Positions 25,746-35,265 of a stretch of 64,000 nt of DNA are shown here, in pieces (position 1 is the stretch's first letter; each line of letters opens with the position of its first letter). The notes beneath the pieces are model-generated. The model was not told where the DNA came from and made no database searches. It worked only from the letters and a program-made list of their open reading frames with translations. The translations under genes and the position numbers were made by a program. The stretch comes from Diplocarpon mali (lineage: Eukaryota > Ascomycota > Leotiomycetes > Helotiales > Drepanopezizaceae), in NCBI GenBank assembly GCA_024741835.1, contig JAENRP010000110.1, positions 1 through 64,000 of the forward strand. Reading direction: 5' to 3'.

Positions 25746-26339
25746 TACTTAAGGTAATTCAAAGTGACGATTATAAAAGGGGTCGATATTAAGATTCTTT
25801 ATAGAGATTGAATTAATCTTTTCTTATATTATAAACGGGAGCAGGAACAACACCTAAGAATAGGCCTAAGGGAAGACTAAAGACAAGAGGGAGGAAGCAC
25901 TATAAGCGGGCTCTCCGAAGACAAGAATTAGGATAATTCACTAGTTAGGGGTGGAATAGGAGGTTGGCATTGCGCGCTATCTTTAAGTATAACAGTAGTC
26001 CTGTTTATACCGCCTTCGACCCTTAGCCGATCATATGACTTTGTCACGTGACTTATATCACGTGACTCTCCCTTCGACTCTCTATCCCGTGACTCCTCGA
26101 CAGTCACGTGACTCCTCTTCTTCTTGGTCTCTACAATATTACAACTTACTTTAAAGCATATAAAAGAATAATAAATGAATAACACCGACTATATTACTTC
26201 TAAAGGTACGCTATATAATAAAGAAGAAAAGATAAAGAAGAGAGAGTCTTTGGCAAAGCTCCTTTAGAATAAGTACAGGTGCTTTACTAGCGTACACGTG
26301 ACCTCGCTTATATGCACGTGATACCGCCTTGCCGTAACA
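25746..26339 (+). repeat. Solo LTR, family B, second copy, split by a family A insertion
   Basis: The two halves (25746-25829 and 26136-26339) are continuous with the first family B copy once the insertion 25830-26135 and one duplicated ATAT are removed. It ends GCCGTAACA. Confidence 0.65.
25830..26135 (+). repeat. Solo LTR, family A, with ATAT target duplication, nested in family B
   Basis: This 306-bp copy starts TATAAACGGGAGC and ends GGTCTCTACA. It is flanked by ATAT at 25826-25829 and 26136-26139. It is longer than other copies because of extra CACGTGAC-containing sequence near 26040-26115. Confidence 0.75.
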
Positions 26340-26809
26340 CCTAAGGGAAGACCCAAAAACAAGAGGAGAAAGCACCATAATTGGGCTCTCTAAGACAAGG
26401 TATTAGGAACAAATCCCAAGTTGGGAGTATATTCAAGAACTATAGCGTTGCGCGCCTGTTTCTATATATAGTAGAGGTCCCTTTTATCCTCCCATCGGCC
26501 CTGCGCCGATCATATGACTTATGTTATAGAGACCTGGGAATGGATTGGATCACGTGATATACGTCATATGATCGGCGCGAGACGACAGGAGGATAAAAGG
26601 GCCATCTTCTGTACATAGAGACAAGCGCGCATCGCCATAAGTACTAAATATACCCCTAACTTGGGACTTGTTCCCAACACCTTGTCTAAGAGAGCCCGCT
26701 TGTGGTGCTTCCTCCTCTTGTTTTTGGGTCTTCCCTTAGGCCTACTCCTGTGTTGTCTCCCCTCAGTTTTATAATGTCACGAGACCCTATCCATCTCCAG
26801 GTCTCTACA
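26340..26809 (+). repeat. Solo LTR, family A, 5' truncated and interrupted by an inverted family A copy
   Basis: The left part, 26340-26524, and the right part, 26774-26809 (ATGTCACGAGACC to GGTCTCTACA), join into a normal family A LTR when the inverted copy 26525-26773 and one ATGT are removed. Its left end abuts the family B end at 26339 and lacks the terminal 30 bp. Confidence 0.65.
26525..26773 (-). repeat. Solo LTR, family A, inverted, with ATGT target duplication
   Basis: This 249-bp copy runs from TATAGAGACCTGGG to CAGTTTTATA. It is flanked by exact ATGT at 26521-26524 and 26774-26777. With the host copy it forms a palindrome with arms of roughly 180-200 bp. Confidence 0.75.
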
Positions 26810-27087
26810 TTAGCAGAGGTTGATTGATCTTTTCTTATATTACAACTCGCTCTAAAGCGTATAAAGGAATAATAAATGAATAACGCCGACTGTATTACCT
26901 TTAAAGGTACGCTATATAATAAAGAAGAAAAGATAAAGAAGAAAGGAAAGAGCTTTAGTAAGGCAGAGAAGCTATATACAAGGACCCTACTAGTATATGG
27001 GGACTAGTGTAGAGGGCACGTGGGGCTGCCGTTTCTAATATCAGCTGAATAACACGTGACCTCTTGGTATATGCTCGGATCGTAACA
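26810..27087 (+). repeat. Solo LTR, family B, third copy, truncated
   Basis: From GCAGAGGTTGATTGATC to GGATCGTAACA this matches the inner and right parts of the family B LTR. The left end is missing where it meets the family A LTR at 26809. Confidence 0.55.
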
Positions 27088-28241
27088 ACCTCTAGATTCT
27101 ATCAGTAACAGTTTGCTCTGAAGCTCGGCGCACGGAAGAGCGGATTTGCTTCCAGCTCGATTAACAGTATAAAGAATCTCCATCTGGGGTAGAGGAGGGG
27201 GCCTGGCGTTACTAGGGAAAGAACATATCGACAGCTCCGTGTCAAGAAGTGTTGCAGGTAAATTCACATCACATTTTAGTCACATGACGTAGTGACAAGG
27301 CGCTGAGGCCGAGGCACCCACACTTGGATATTCTCGAGTTCAGAGCAAACCTCTCTCTATCTAGGATACAAGGCAATCAACACCAACGCTTGAACCTCAT
27401 ACTTTCTCGAGCAGTCTATAGGACTACTATTCGAGGATTACCTCGCCATAAGAAGATGTCGTGCATACGCGGCATGGTGATCGTTAGTGGGTCGCGCGAC
27501 TCTCTTGAGATCAGAAAGTGCCTTGCTTATTAGCGAGAGATCGAAAAGAAAGAAAGAGGAGAATGGAACCGGCGTGCGAGACTTGAGGTTCCTATGGGGA
27601 ATCGATAGTCAGGCGAATCGAATAACCGCCGACGGAACCGCTCCTATTTTCATTGTGTAAGAATGGGGCCTTTCAATAAGTATTATTATTAGTAGTTACG
27701 AACTACGCCGGGCCCCTTCGCGCGTGGCAGACACGACTCCGATAAGATGCTTGGAATCCTGAGCTCCGAACGACGAGACGAAGATGCTGTGAGAAGCCGC
27801 GCGGGATTGGAATCGCTGCAGCCCTTGGGATTTATCGATTGCTACGTATGCATAGGACGACTTTTCTTCGAGAGCAGGCAGTTCTATATCTGCAGCTCAC
27901 GAAATCAGGCGAGCAGCTCCTGCGAGGTACTAGGGCTTTCGCGCACGGCGCATTATGCGCACCTAGCATATCCAGAACGGCGTTTCCGTCGACCAGAGCT
28001 ACGTATGTGAGGCGGGAAAGGCGAGGAAGGGAAAGGGGAGAAGGGAAAGGGGAGGAAGGGAAAAGGGAGGAAGGGAAAAGGATATAAAGCTGGAGAAGCC
28101 CAGGTTCGATCGGAGGCTTTGTTCGCTTGCTACATCTACCATTCACCACCTTTGTTACGAGTCTGCCGATCCAGGGCGAGCTAGCAGCAGCAGCAGCAGC
28201 AGCAGAAGAAGAAGAAGAAGAAGAAGAAGAAGAAAAGCAAG
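27088..28241. other. Transition from TA-rich isochore to gene-rich DNA; no gene seen
   Basis: Base composition returns to balanced values here and CA/TG dinucleotides reappear. Several short open frames exist but none shows codon bias or a recognisable motif. A GA-rich imperfect repeat (28021-28081, unit about 13 bp such as GAGGAAGGGAAAG) is followed at 28184-28235 by a GCA/GAA trinucleotide run. That run ends seven bases before the ATG of the next gene and is probably in its 5' leader. Confidence 0.5.
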
Positions 28242-29935
28242 ATGAAGTTCGCCAAGCGGGCTGCCTTTGCTATGACGATTGCGTCTTTGCTGAAGGCTCT
28301 GCCTGCTACTGTGGTCGAGAGGCAGTTGGCGTTGGTAAATTCGGTATCTTGCCCCCCTCGCCCCTAAGCATGTCGAGTTCCCCCGTTTCCCTATTCCCCT
28401 CTCCCATTTCCCATGTCCTCATTCCCATTTCCCGGAAAACCCACTCACCGCGGTCAACGATGGATGGTGAAGCGACCATCTCCAAGAGAATACACAAGTA
28501 CTAACAGGCCTATCACCCGCTAGGAAACCCTCCGCCAGAACATCCAGACGGCCTCCCTCGTGGACAAGCTTAGACAACTGCAAGAGATGGCCGACCAAAC
28601 GCGTAGCCGCAGCCGTTTTATCGGCACCGCTGCCCACGCCGAAACCCTTAGTTACATCTACTCGCAGCTTAATCACACCGGATACTATAATATCGACACC
28701 CAGAGATTCACTGCCTCATATGATCATGCCGAGCTCATGGTGAATAGGGTGTCTTATAAGTCTCTAGCGTTCACCTTTTCTCCTTTGGCGAACATGAGTA
28801 CGTCGTTGGTAGCCGCCGAAAGGCAGGGCTGTGCACCTGAGGATTACCCTGCCGAGGTGGAAGGGAATGTGGTGATAATCAGTCCTGGAAGCTGTTCTTA
28901 TGATGCGAAGGTGAGTTTGAGGGCCGGGGGTGAGGTCGTCGTCGGTGGGCAGAGGAAGTGCTAACCTGTTGGGCTTAGGCGACGGCAGCAGGGCAAGCGG
29001 GGGCCTTCGGAGCTGTCATTTACAACTCGATCGAAGGAGAGGTCGTCCTCGAAGGGCAATTCGAGGCGCCTGGCAACTTTGTCCCGACAGTCGGCGTCTC
29101 GTGGGAGACCGGGCAGACTCTCCTCCAGTCTTTGGGCGACGTGATTCTGTTTATCGCGCCGAGAGACGTCGTGACGTACGTCTGCCACCCCGACCCTCTC
29201 TAGGTCACGTGACCTCACCCAAGCCCGCTCCGACCACTGACACGGGGCAGGTATAATATTATTGCAGAGACCCGCGGCGGCGACCACGATAACGTTCTCA
29301 TGTTGGGCGCCCATACCGACTCGGTGGCCGCAGGACCCGGCATCAATGACAACGGCAGCGGCACTATCGGTGTCCTCGAGGTCGCCCTCCAGCTTAGCAG
29401 GTCCTCGACGACCAACGCCGTCCGTTTCGCCTTCTGGTCTGCGAATGAAATAGGAGCGCACGGATCTAGGCACTATATCAGTACCCTCTCGCAGGCAGAG
29501 GCGCGTAAGATCCGCCTCTACCTCGACTTTGATACGATCGCCTCCCCAAACTACGTATACGAGGTCTTGGATGGCGACGGATCGGCCTTTGGCATGCCTG
29601 GCGCGCGCGGCTCAGGCGCAGTCAAGAGGCTATGGCAGGACTACTTTGAGGGTCTCCAGATCGAAACGACACCGGCCCGCTTGAACGGCACCGGCGACTT
29701 CGAACCCTTCCTCTCTGCCGGCATCGCCGTCGGTGGGCTAAGCTCCGGCGCCGACGGCCTCAAGTCCCAGAAGGACTGTGAAAATCATGGGGGCCAGGCA
29801 GGCGCACCCTACGACCCAAACTACCATACCGCTCGGGACAGGCTAGTGAATATCAATACCCAAGTGTTTCTCGAGATTACCAAGGCGATTGCGCACGCCG
29901 TTGCCACCTTGGCCAGGAGTTTCGAGACGCTGTAG
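28242..29935 (+). CDS. Secreted M28-family aminopeptidase-like protein with altered active site
   Basis: Exons 28242-28334, 28524-28910, 28979-29175 and 29251-29935 join in frame to give 453 residues. Each intron ends in AG with a CTAAC or CTGAC branch site. The N-terminus MKFAKRAAFAMTIASLLKAL is a signal peptide. Residues around 130-190 form a protease-associated domain. The peptidase domain has zinc ligands in GAHTDSV and NDNGSG, then SANEIGAHGS, DFDTIASPN and the last ligand in NYHTARD. In active relatives the third motif is A-E-E; here the first Glu, the general base, is Asn. The two cysteines that normally flank the last His (CYHQAC) are also absent. Family members remove N-terminal residues from extracellular or vacuolar peptides; this one may bind without cleaving. 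It lies 3.4 kb before the repeat-peptide precursor. Confidence 0.85.
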
Positions 29936-30643
29936 GCACGCGTTGAGGTGGTGGTAGGCGACGATGGCGAGAACTCTTCCGACGCCCGAATGAAGGCCAG
30001 GCTCACGCGGCTCAGTGCGTGGTAGTGGCCATGGGTACAAGAATGGGGAGGATTGTGTCTGAAAATGAGAACAGGGAAAGGGAGCCGTGGACTACGTATA
30101 GAACTCGCTTTTTATATCTATCCTTGTTCGAAATAATCTACAAAGACAGCGCCGCCCGAGCCGTTGGCAAGACAAGACCCCTTCCCTTCCGTCTTACCTC
30201 CCTCCCGTCTCTCGCCGCTGGCACGTGTACGGACCGTGACCCCCTGTGTATGTTCGCAACACCACCTCAAGCACTCGATTTTGCCTTTCAAAAAGCGAAC
30301 CTCTGTGTTCGTCGTAGAATCGGTCAAGATGAGTGTCGGGTGGTGCACGTGGACACGTCCGTCCGGGGTATTCATCCTTCGATCCCGTGACGTACTAGGT
30401 TCGCCTGCTCAAGCCCGACGAGGTGTATTGCGCGCCCGAGGCAGATCCGGATCGGTACCTGGGCCTTACCAGCACGACCTTCCCCATTTTCAAGTTCCCC
30501 TATGTCATCCTGGATCGTGGAAGTCAGTCATCGAGGACGAGCGGGAGTAGCTGGCGGGGGAAAATTGATCGTTGGAACGTGTTGAGGGTTTGAGACGTTG
30601 CGAGGAATTGTGCGGTTGTTGGACGGAGCCGTCGACTCAGCCC

Positions 30644-31010
30644 CTATAATCGGACAACCATGCCGATCCTTTTAGCCCAAGGAAATGTGCGCCACCCTTC
30701 CTTCGTATGGAAGAACGCGCTGGCGCCAACGAAAGCAGTACTGAAGACATACTCCCTCCTCGTTTCCAGTGCCGTGCCCAACAAAGTATAATTCAGAAGC
30801 AGATACCTGGCCCCCCCGTACGACGGATGGTAGTGAAGATATTATCGCTGAGTAAAGAGGAGCTCCCTCTTTAGCACCTGGTTGACGCCGGTCGTCGAAG
30901 GAATATGATTAGGATCGTAAATGATCATCCTACGTCGATTAGCCTCAAGAATCCCCAGCCAAGCTACCCACGCGGGTACAGGCACTCGTCTTCGTGGCCG
31001 GGAGAGAAAA
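30644..31010 (-). pseudogene. Frameshifted coding relic, family unknown
   Basis: The minus strand reads MIIYDPNHIPSTTGVNQV and continues to a stop near 30842. One frame over it continues as YLLLNYTLLGTALETRREY and GWRTFPWAKRIGMVV to a stop at 30644. Both parts look like protein in composition and lie end to end, so a single ancestral exon with one indel is plausible. I do not recognise it. Confidence 0.3.
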
Positions 31011-31336
31011 TGTGGGTAGTACGAGAGGTGGTTGGTTGTATGTAACAGGGTTATTGATTTCGTAGGGATGTGAATAGTGGAAAGAAATATATACATGTAG
31101 CGATGTGTGCCTGAGGCCCCTGCTGACTGTTCCACGCTAAGCAACCCATATTTTGTGGGAAGTGAAGAAGGTCAAACGGAGTCCGGCAGGCCCGCTGTCC
31201 AGGTCATCAGGCGCGGACCTAGTGGAGCCGGAGAAGATCTCGAAGCTCTTCATATTACCTTAGGAGTTGGCTTGGGCAACGTTGTCTCGGTGTGCATATG
31301 GGTATTGAAATCGCATAGAATCAGACTCTGATGAGG

Positions 31337-31530
31337 AAACGGTCTTATAGCATCAGAAGGAATAGGTTGAGAGAAAAAACGGTCTTGTAGCATGAGAATA
31401 GATGAAGAAAGGAAACGGTCTTATAGCATCAGAAGGAATAGATTGAGAGAAAAAACGGTCTTGTAGCATGAGAATAGATGAAGAGAGAAAACGGTCTTAT
31501 AGCATCAGAAGGAATAGATTAAGAGAGAAA
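31337..31530. repeat. Tandem repeat, 76-bp unit, about 2.5 copies
   Basis: Units begin AAACGGTCTTATAGCATC at 31337, 31413 and 31489. Each unit is itself two related halves of about 38 bp (GGTCTTATAGCATCAG and GGTCTTGTAGCATGAG). I see no coding potential and no CRISPR-like unique spacers. Confidence 0.85.
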
Positions 31531-31544
31531 GGTGGCCGCTTAGT

Positions 31545-31822
31545 TCTGAACATCTAAAGGTGTGAAGTTCTTCGGGGTATGGCAAGAGTCTCCAGGATGG
31601 ATCAATAGCATCCGCTATTGTTTTATCACGTCCGCGGAGCATCATGTGATGCTGGAAGTATAATCCGCGGTAGTCGCTATGGCTTGGATTAACGTGTTCA
31701 AAGGCATCACACCTTGCTGCCTCTTGTAGATCGTCATCCTCATTGACTCCGGGGATCTGGTCCCGTGCGGTGATAGCTGCCTTAACCTGGTCAATAGTGA
31801 ATCCAGCCGCGACATATAGAGC
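31545..31822 (-). pseudogene. Open coding fragment without start codon, possibly of a fungal recombinase/Ndc10-like protein
   Basis: About 90 codons are open on the minus strand with protein-like composition (AAGFTIDQVKAAITARDQ, FEHVNPSHSDYRGLYFQHH, MMLRGRDKTIADAIDP). There is no ATG at the beginning and an in-frame TGA precedes it. The HHMMLRG stretch reminds me of the Ndc10/Crypton-type domain of fungal recombinases, but this is only a resemblance. It is probably a remnant of a larger gene. Confidence 0.3.
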
Positions 31823-33342
31823 AGGGGCTCATTTCATGATAGCAGGAGCTCTAGTAGAGGAGTGACGTGAATATGGAGGGTGCTTTTGAATATTGAGAGC
31901 TGGGGAGTGACTAGTACTAGTAGCAAAGGAGTGTGATCGAATATAAGGGTTGAATGCAGTGACGAGCCGTTGCTTGCACATCTTTGCTGAGGGAAAAGGA
32001 CGTCTTGGTCATTGGTTGGCACAGTATAGTTACCAACACTATAGCAGTAGTACGCGTAATTTTAGAGGTGCTTATGTAAGATTTTGATTCTCTTTTTTCT
32101 TTTCCTCGCCGACCTACTATAGGGATTAAGACCTGGCCAAGAGAGAACCATATCAGCGTCCTATCACGGGCAGTACGAATAACGCGCTTTTGTTAGGGAA
32201 GATGCACACTTCTCTAAGCGAGATGTTTTGACCTGCGATAGAATAAAGAGAAAGATAAATAGCACAGTGTAACGTCGCGACGGCACTCTAAGCGAGAATA
32301 AGGATAGGGGCAAGTATAGGGGCAGAGAGTGAATTCATGGGTCTACTACGAAGAAAACGGACAAGTCAGAGAGCCCCGCTGGTACGGAGCTCTCTCCATC
32401 TACATACATGAATTTAGCCAGCCTCCATTCCACATACGATTCCTCTCCGTATCGTATCTGACTGATACTAAAGCCGAGTACATAGCACAGGTAACCTCCC
32501 TCCTATTTTTCTTTCTTTACTGCCTCGGCTGGTATCAGTACACAGGCCGGTACGATGTCTTCTACAGGACTAATTGAGCCGTCGTTACACCTGATTGAAA
32601 TGTTAAAACGTACGAAAAACAGAGCAAAAGTGACACGAGATAGCGCCCTAACAGCTAGCCTTTGAACAGGCGTACTAAATTTGGATCTTGTTCTTATATT
32701 TAGTTTCCTATTTCTATCCTCGCTTTTTCATAGCTCTCTTTGGACTGGATCCTGGCCTTTACTTTGATACTAAACAAAGAGGGCAAGCTTTACGTTACTT
32801 ACAGGGTACCTATCTTACACCTTGGGTGGCGACCCGAGTAGTCCTGTGGACAGGTCTGTTTCGAAGCAACGTTCTCACCGAATCTTTGGGAAACAACATT
32901 ATATCTCTTAGGTAACATTACATCCTCGTGTTCAATGCCGAGACCAGATTCACATAAACGATATGTGAGGTCTCGGGCGCTGGGAGACCTTGCAGCCTCA
33001 GAGACCACGAGGGCTGAAAGGGTTGATACTCACCGCCACATTTTCAACCTCCACATCAAAAGGCCCGTAGAAAAAGACTCGTACCAAAGGCAAATACGGT
33101 TATGGGATTTGCGCGGGACAAAACCACATGAGCATCTTGCTCAACACGGTACGACCTTACAATTGAAAGCCTTGCACAGGAAGCGGTGAGTATGATCGGG
33201 CCCGAAGGTTAGAGTGAAGTCGAACAGTTATATTTGCCCGCATCCTACGAGGTCTATTACGATTCTAGTAGATCGGCTATCGATTCTATCCAAGACCTTC
33301 ATACATCCTGTTATATAGTCATATACACTGCTCATCATCAAT

Positions 33343-33873
33343 ATGCATTTCATTGGACTAGCTTCTCTTGTAATCCTCCTCACTGGGGTTGCTGCCGCAC
33401 CGGTAGCTACTTCCAATGCCCTGATCTCCCGTCATACCTCGACAAATAACAACGCCAACTTGCAATCTGCTACCGGGAACAAAAACCCGGTCGATGATGG
33501 ATCTTCAGTCGAGAAGCGCGGTACTGGAAACAAAAACCCAGTCGATGATGGATCTTCAGTCGAGAAGCGCGGCACTGGAAACAAGAACCCGGTCGATGAC
33601 GGATCTTCAGTCGAGAAGCGCGGTACTGGAAACAAGAACCCGGTCGATGACGGATCTTCAGTCGAGAAGCGCGGCACTGGAAACAAGAACCCGGTCGATG
33701 ATGGATCTTCAGTCGAAAAGCGCGGCACTGGAAACAAAAACCCGGTCGACGACGGATCTTCAGTCGAGAAGCGCGGTACTGGAAACAAAAACCCGGTCGA
33801 TGATGGATCTTCAGTCGAGAAGCGCGGCACTGGAAACAAGAACCCGGTCGACGACGGATCTTCAGCGGAGTAG
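33343..33873 (+). CDS. Secreted repeat precursor with eight Kex2-bounded units (candidate RiPP/KEP precursor)
   Basis: The 176-residue product has a clear signal peptide (MHFIGLASLVILLTGVAAA, cleavage expected before PVATS) and a short leader. Seven exact 17-residue repeats TGNKNPVDDGSSVEKRG follow from residue 44. A last, shortened unit ends DDGSSAE at the stop. Each full unit contains the dibasic KR that Golgi Kex2/KexB protease cuts, so seven or eight peptides around GTGNKNPVDDGSSVE would be released after trimming. No intron is needed. Fungal dikaritin RiPP precursors and other Kex2-processed repeat proteins share this architecture. A UstYa gene and oxidases lie downstream, which favours a RiPP role. 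The core lacks Tyr, Phe, Trp and Cys, unlike characterised dikaritins and mating pheromones. Confidence 0.85.
   Translation: MHFIGLASLVILLTGVAAAPVATSNALISRHTSTNNNANLQSATGNKNPVDDGSSVEKRGTGNKNPVDDGSSVEKRGTGNKNPVDDGSSVEKRGTGNKNPVDDGSSVEKRGTGNKNPVDDGSSVEKRGTGNKNPVDDGSSVEKRGTGNKNPVDDGSSVEKRGTGNKNPVDDGSSAE
33472..33870 (+). repeat. Eight 51-bp coding repeats of the peptide precursor
   Basis: Units start at 33472 and every 51 bp thereafter, with the eighth truncated to 42 bp. Differences between units 1 to 7 are all at third codon positions (Thr, Gly, Lys, Pro, Asp, Asp, Glu and Gly codons) and all synonymous. Only the last unit changes an amino acid (Val to Ala). Confidence 0.95.
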
Positions 33874-34560
33874 ATGGATCGAAAGACTTGCTTCTACTAG
33901 AATTTGCGGTTAACGAATGAATGGTTTGTGCTTGGTGATAGGCTTGGGAGTGGAAACATCCTTGGTTTGGTTTTCCCTTCCTGTTAATAGGAAGGTTTCC
34001 CAAACCTTAGTGCAAATGCAAAGGCTTGTTTTCCAGAAATGATCTAAATGCTTGTAAACAACTACCAATTGTAAAGTGACTTGACAACTTTGAAAGTATA
34101 CTAGGGTGGGCACCAAAGCTGTCTTGGAGGCTCAGCCTGTACTGTGATCAACATAGTAATGTCAACAGTTTGTGGCAAGCTCGTGATGAGATCCAAGCTC
34201 GAAATTTTTCAATTTATCGCGAAGTAGAAGCATTTTCCCATCGGTTCTGTGGGGATTTTATCACAAATTTATGATCAAGCAAATGAAGTCATATATCTCG
34301 AAGGCGTAGGGCTCACTCGAAGCTACTTTTTTTTCTTCAGTACTTTTATCATCCAATTTAGAATTTCAAGGCCAAAAAAGCACGACAATCGAGGTTCATT
34401 TCAGAGGCCGCCAAATAAATCAGGTTCCCGTGTATCTAAAGTTGTGGTGAATCAACCCAAGATTCTAGAATTTCTGTTAAACCAAATCAATTTCCGGTAC
34501 ACATTTATGTGAGGCAAGCTGCAAAATTGATCACAACTATTAATGATCCCATAGTCCTAG
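33874..34560. other. Intergenic region between convergent genes
   Basis: This AT-moderate sequence lies between the 3' ends of the precursor and the minus-strand HxxHC gene. I see no gene, repeat or clear terminator motif. Confidence 0.5.
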
Positions 34561-35265
34561 CTAACAGGTCAAAAACCCAATCGTCCCATAGGTGTGAATC
34601 TCCTCCAGCCTTTCCATACTCTCCCCCAGGTGTTCCCTCAGATAGTCAGTACAATGTGCCGCATGCTTATGGCTGCCTGTCAAGTTGTCTAGCCGGCCTC
34701 CTCTAGCTACGACATCCACAGCCCTCTTGAGGATGAACGAGCAGTGGACCGCATGCTCCAGCGTGCTGCTCCAGTACTCTCCGTTGCGTCCCAGCTCCTC
34801 CCACGTCATCGGCTGCGTGCCGTTGCGGTCTCGGTAGAAGATGAACGGCGTGGAAGCGCCCTGGTAATAGTAGAACTCGTCGTGATAGTCCCGAGGGCAC
34901 GAATTGTGCACCCAGTTAGCAGCCAGGGCGTCGTAGACGCAACCTAGGGCTTCGGCTTCGGAGGGAGAGCTGCCGCAGGAGAGAGGGGCGCGCGGCTGGG
35001 TGAGGGGCTCGAGTTTATCAAGATCGAGCTCGATCGTTATCCGGCCAATTCTGGCAATGTAGAACCCTATTATACCGGAGAGGGTAGATACTGCTAAAAG
35101 GAGGAGAAGGATAGAATGCTGGGAGTGGAAAGCGTATTTAGGCTCGCGAGCGCTTTCGTAGGTGTTGCATCTAGCGGTGGCGACTGATTCATGGTCGGAT
35201 TCATGAACTGCTTCATACTGAGTATCCGCTCTCTTGCCCTCTGATCTCCATGCAAATGCTGGCAT
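34561..35265 (-). CDS. Single-pass membrane protein with two HxxHC motifs (UstYa/DUF3328-associated type)
   Basis: The uninterrupted frame gives 234 residues from the ATG at 35265; this start matches the usual short N-terminus better than the next in-frame ATG upstream at 35382. A transmembrane helix spans about residues 50-71 (HSILLLLLAVSTLSGIIGFYI). The lumenal part has GCVYDALAANWVHNSC, a Tyr-rich stretch, then HAVHC at 171-175 and HAAHC at 201-205. Paired HxxHC motifs are the presumed metal-binding catalytic feature of UstYa-like oxidases, and this architecture recalls HC-motif proteins found beside DUF3328 genes. It is divergently placed from the UstYa gene across 705 bp, suggesting co-regulation. 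A role as partner oxidase, comparable to the UstYa/UstYb pairs of dikaritin pathways, is an inference. Confidence 0.65.
   Translation of the reverse strand: MPAFAWRSEGKRADTQYEAVHESDHESVATARCNTYESAREPKYAFHSQHSILLLLLAVSTLSGIIGFYIARIGRITIELDLDKLEPLTQPRAPLSCGSSPSEAEALGCVYDALAANWVHNSCPRDYHDEFYYYQGASTPFIFYRDRNGTQPMTWEELGRNGEYWSSTLEHAVHCSFILKRAVDVVARGGRLDNLTGSHKHAAHCTDYLREHLGESMERLEEIHTYGTIGFLTC

Larger units (their letters stand above)
29936..33342. other. Long intergenic region with gene relics and tandem repeats
   Basis: No intact gene is supported here. It contains a frameshifted coding relic (30644-31010, minus), a 76-bp tandem repeat (31337-31530), a 90-codon minus-strand relic (31545-31822) and otherwise unremarkable sequence from 31830 to 33342. 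A TATA-like GTTATATAG lies at about 33308, roughly 30 bp upstream of the next start codon. Confidence 0.5.

Noticed and set aside
28127..28504. Plus-strand frame with poly-Ala and poly-Glu
   Set aside because: It is produced by the GCA/GAA microsatellite and overlaps the start and first intron of the M28 gene in another frame.
31337..31530. CRISPR-like array
   Set aside because: The intervals between repeats are themselves repeats, the genome is eukaryotic, and there are no unique spacers.
33432..34003. Two long minus-strand frames across the precursor repeats
   Set aside because: They exist only because a 51-bp repeat keeps any frame open; the plus strand has the signal peptide, Kex2 sites and purely synonymous variation.
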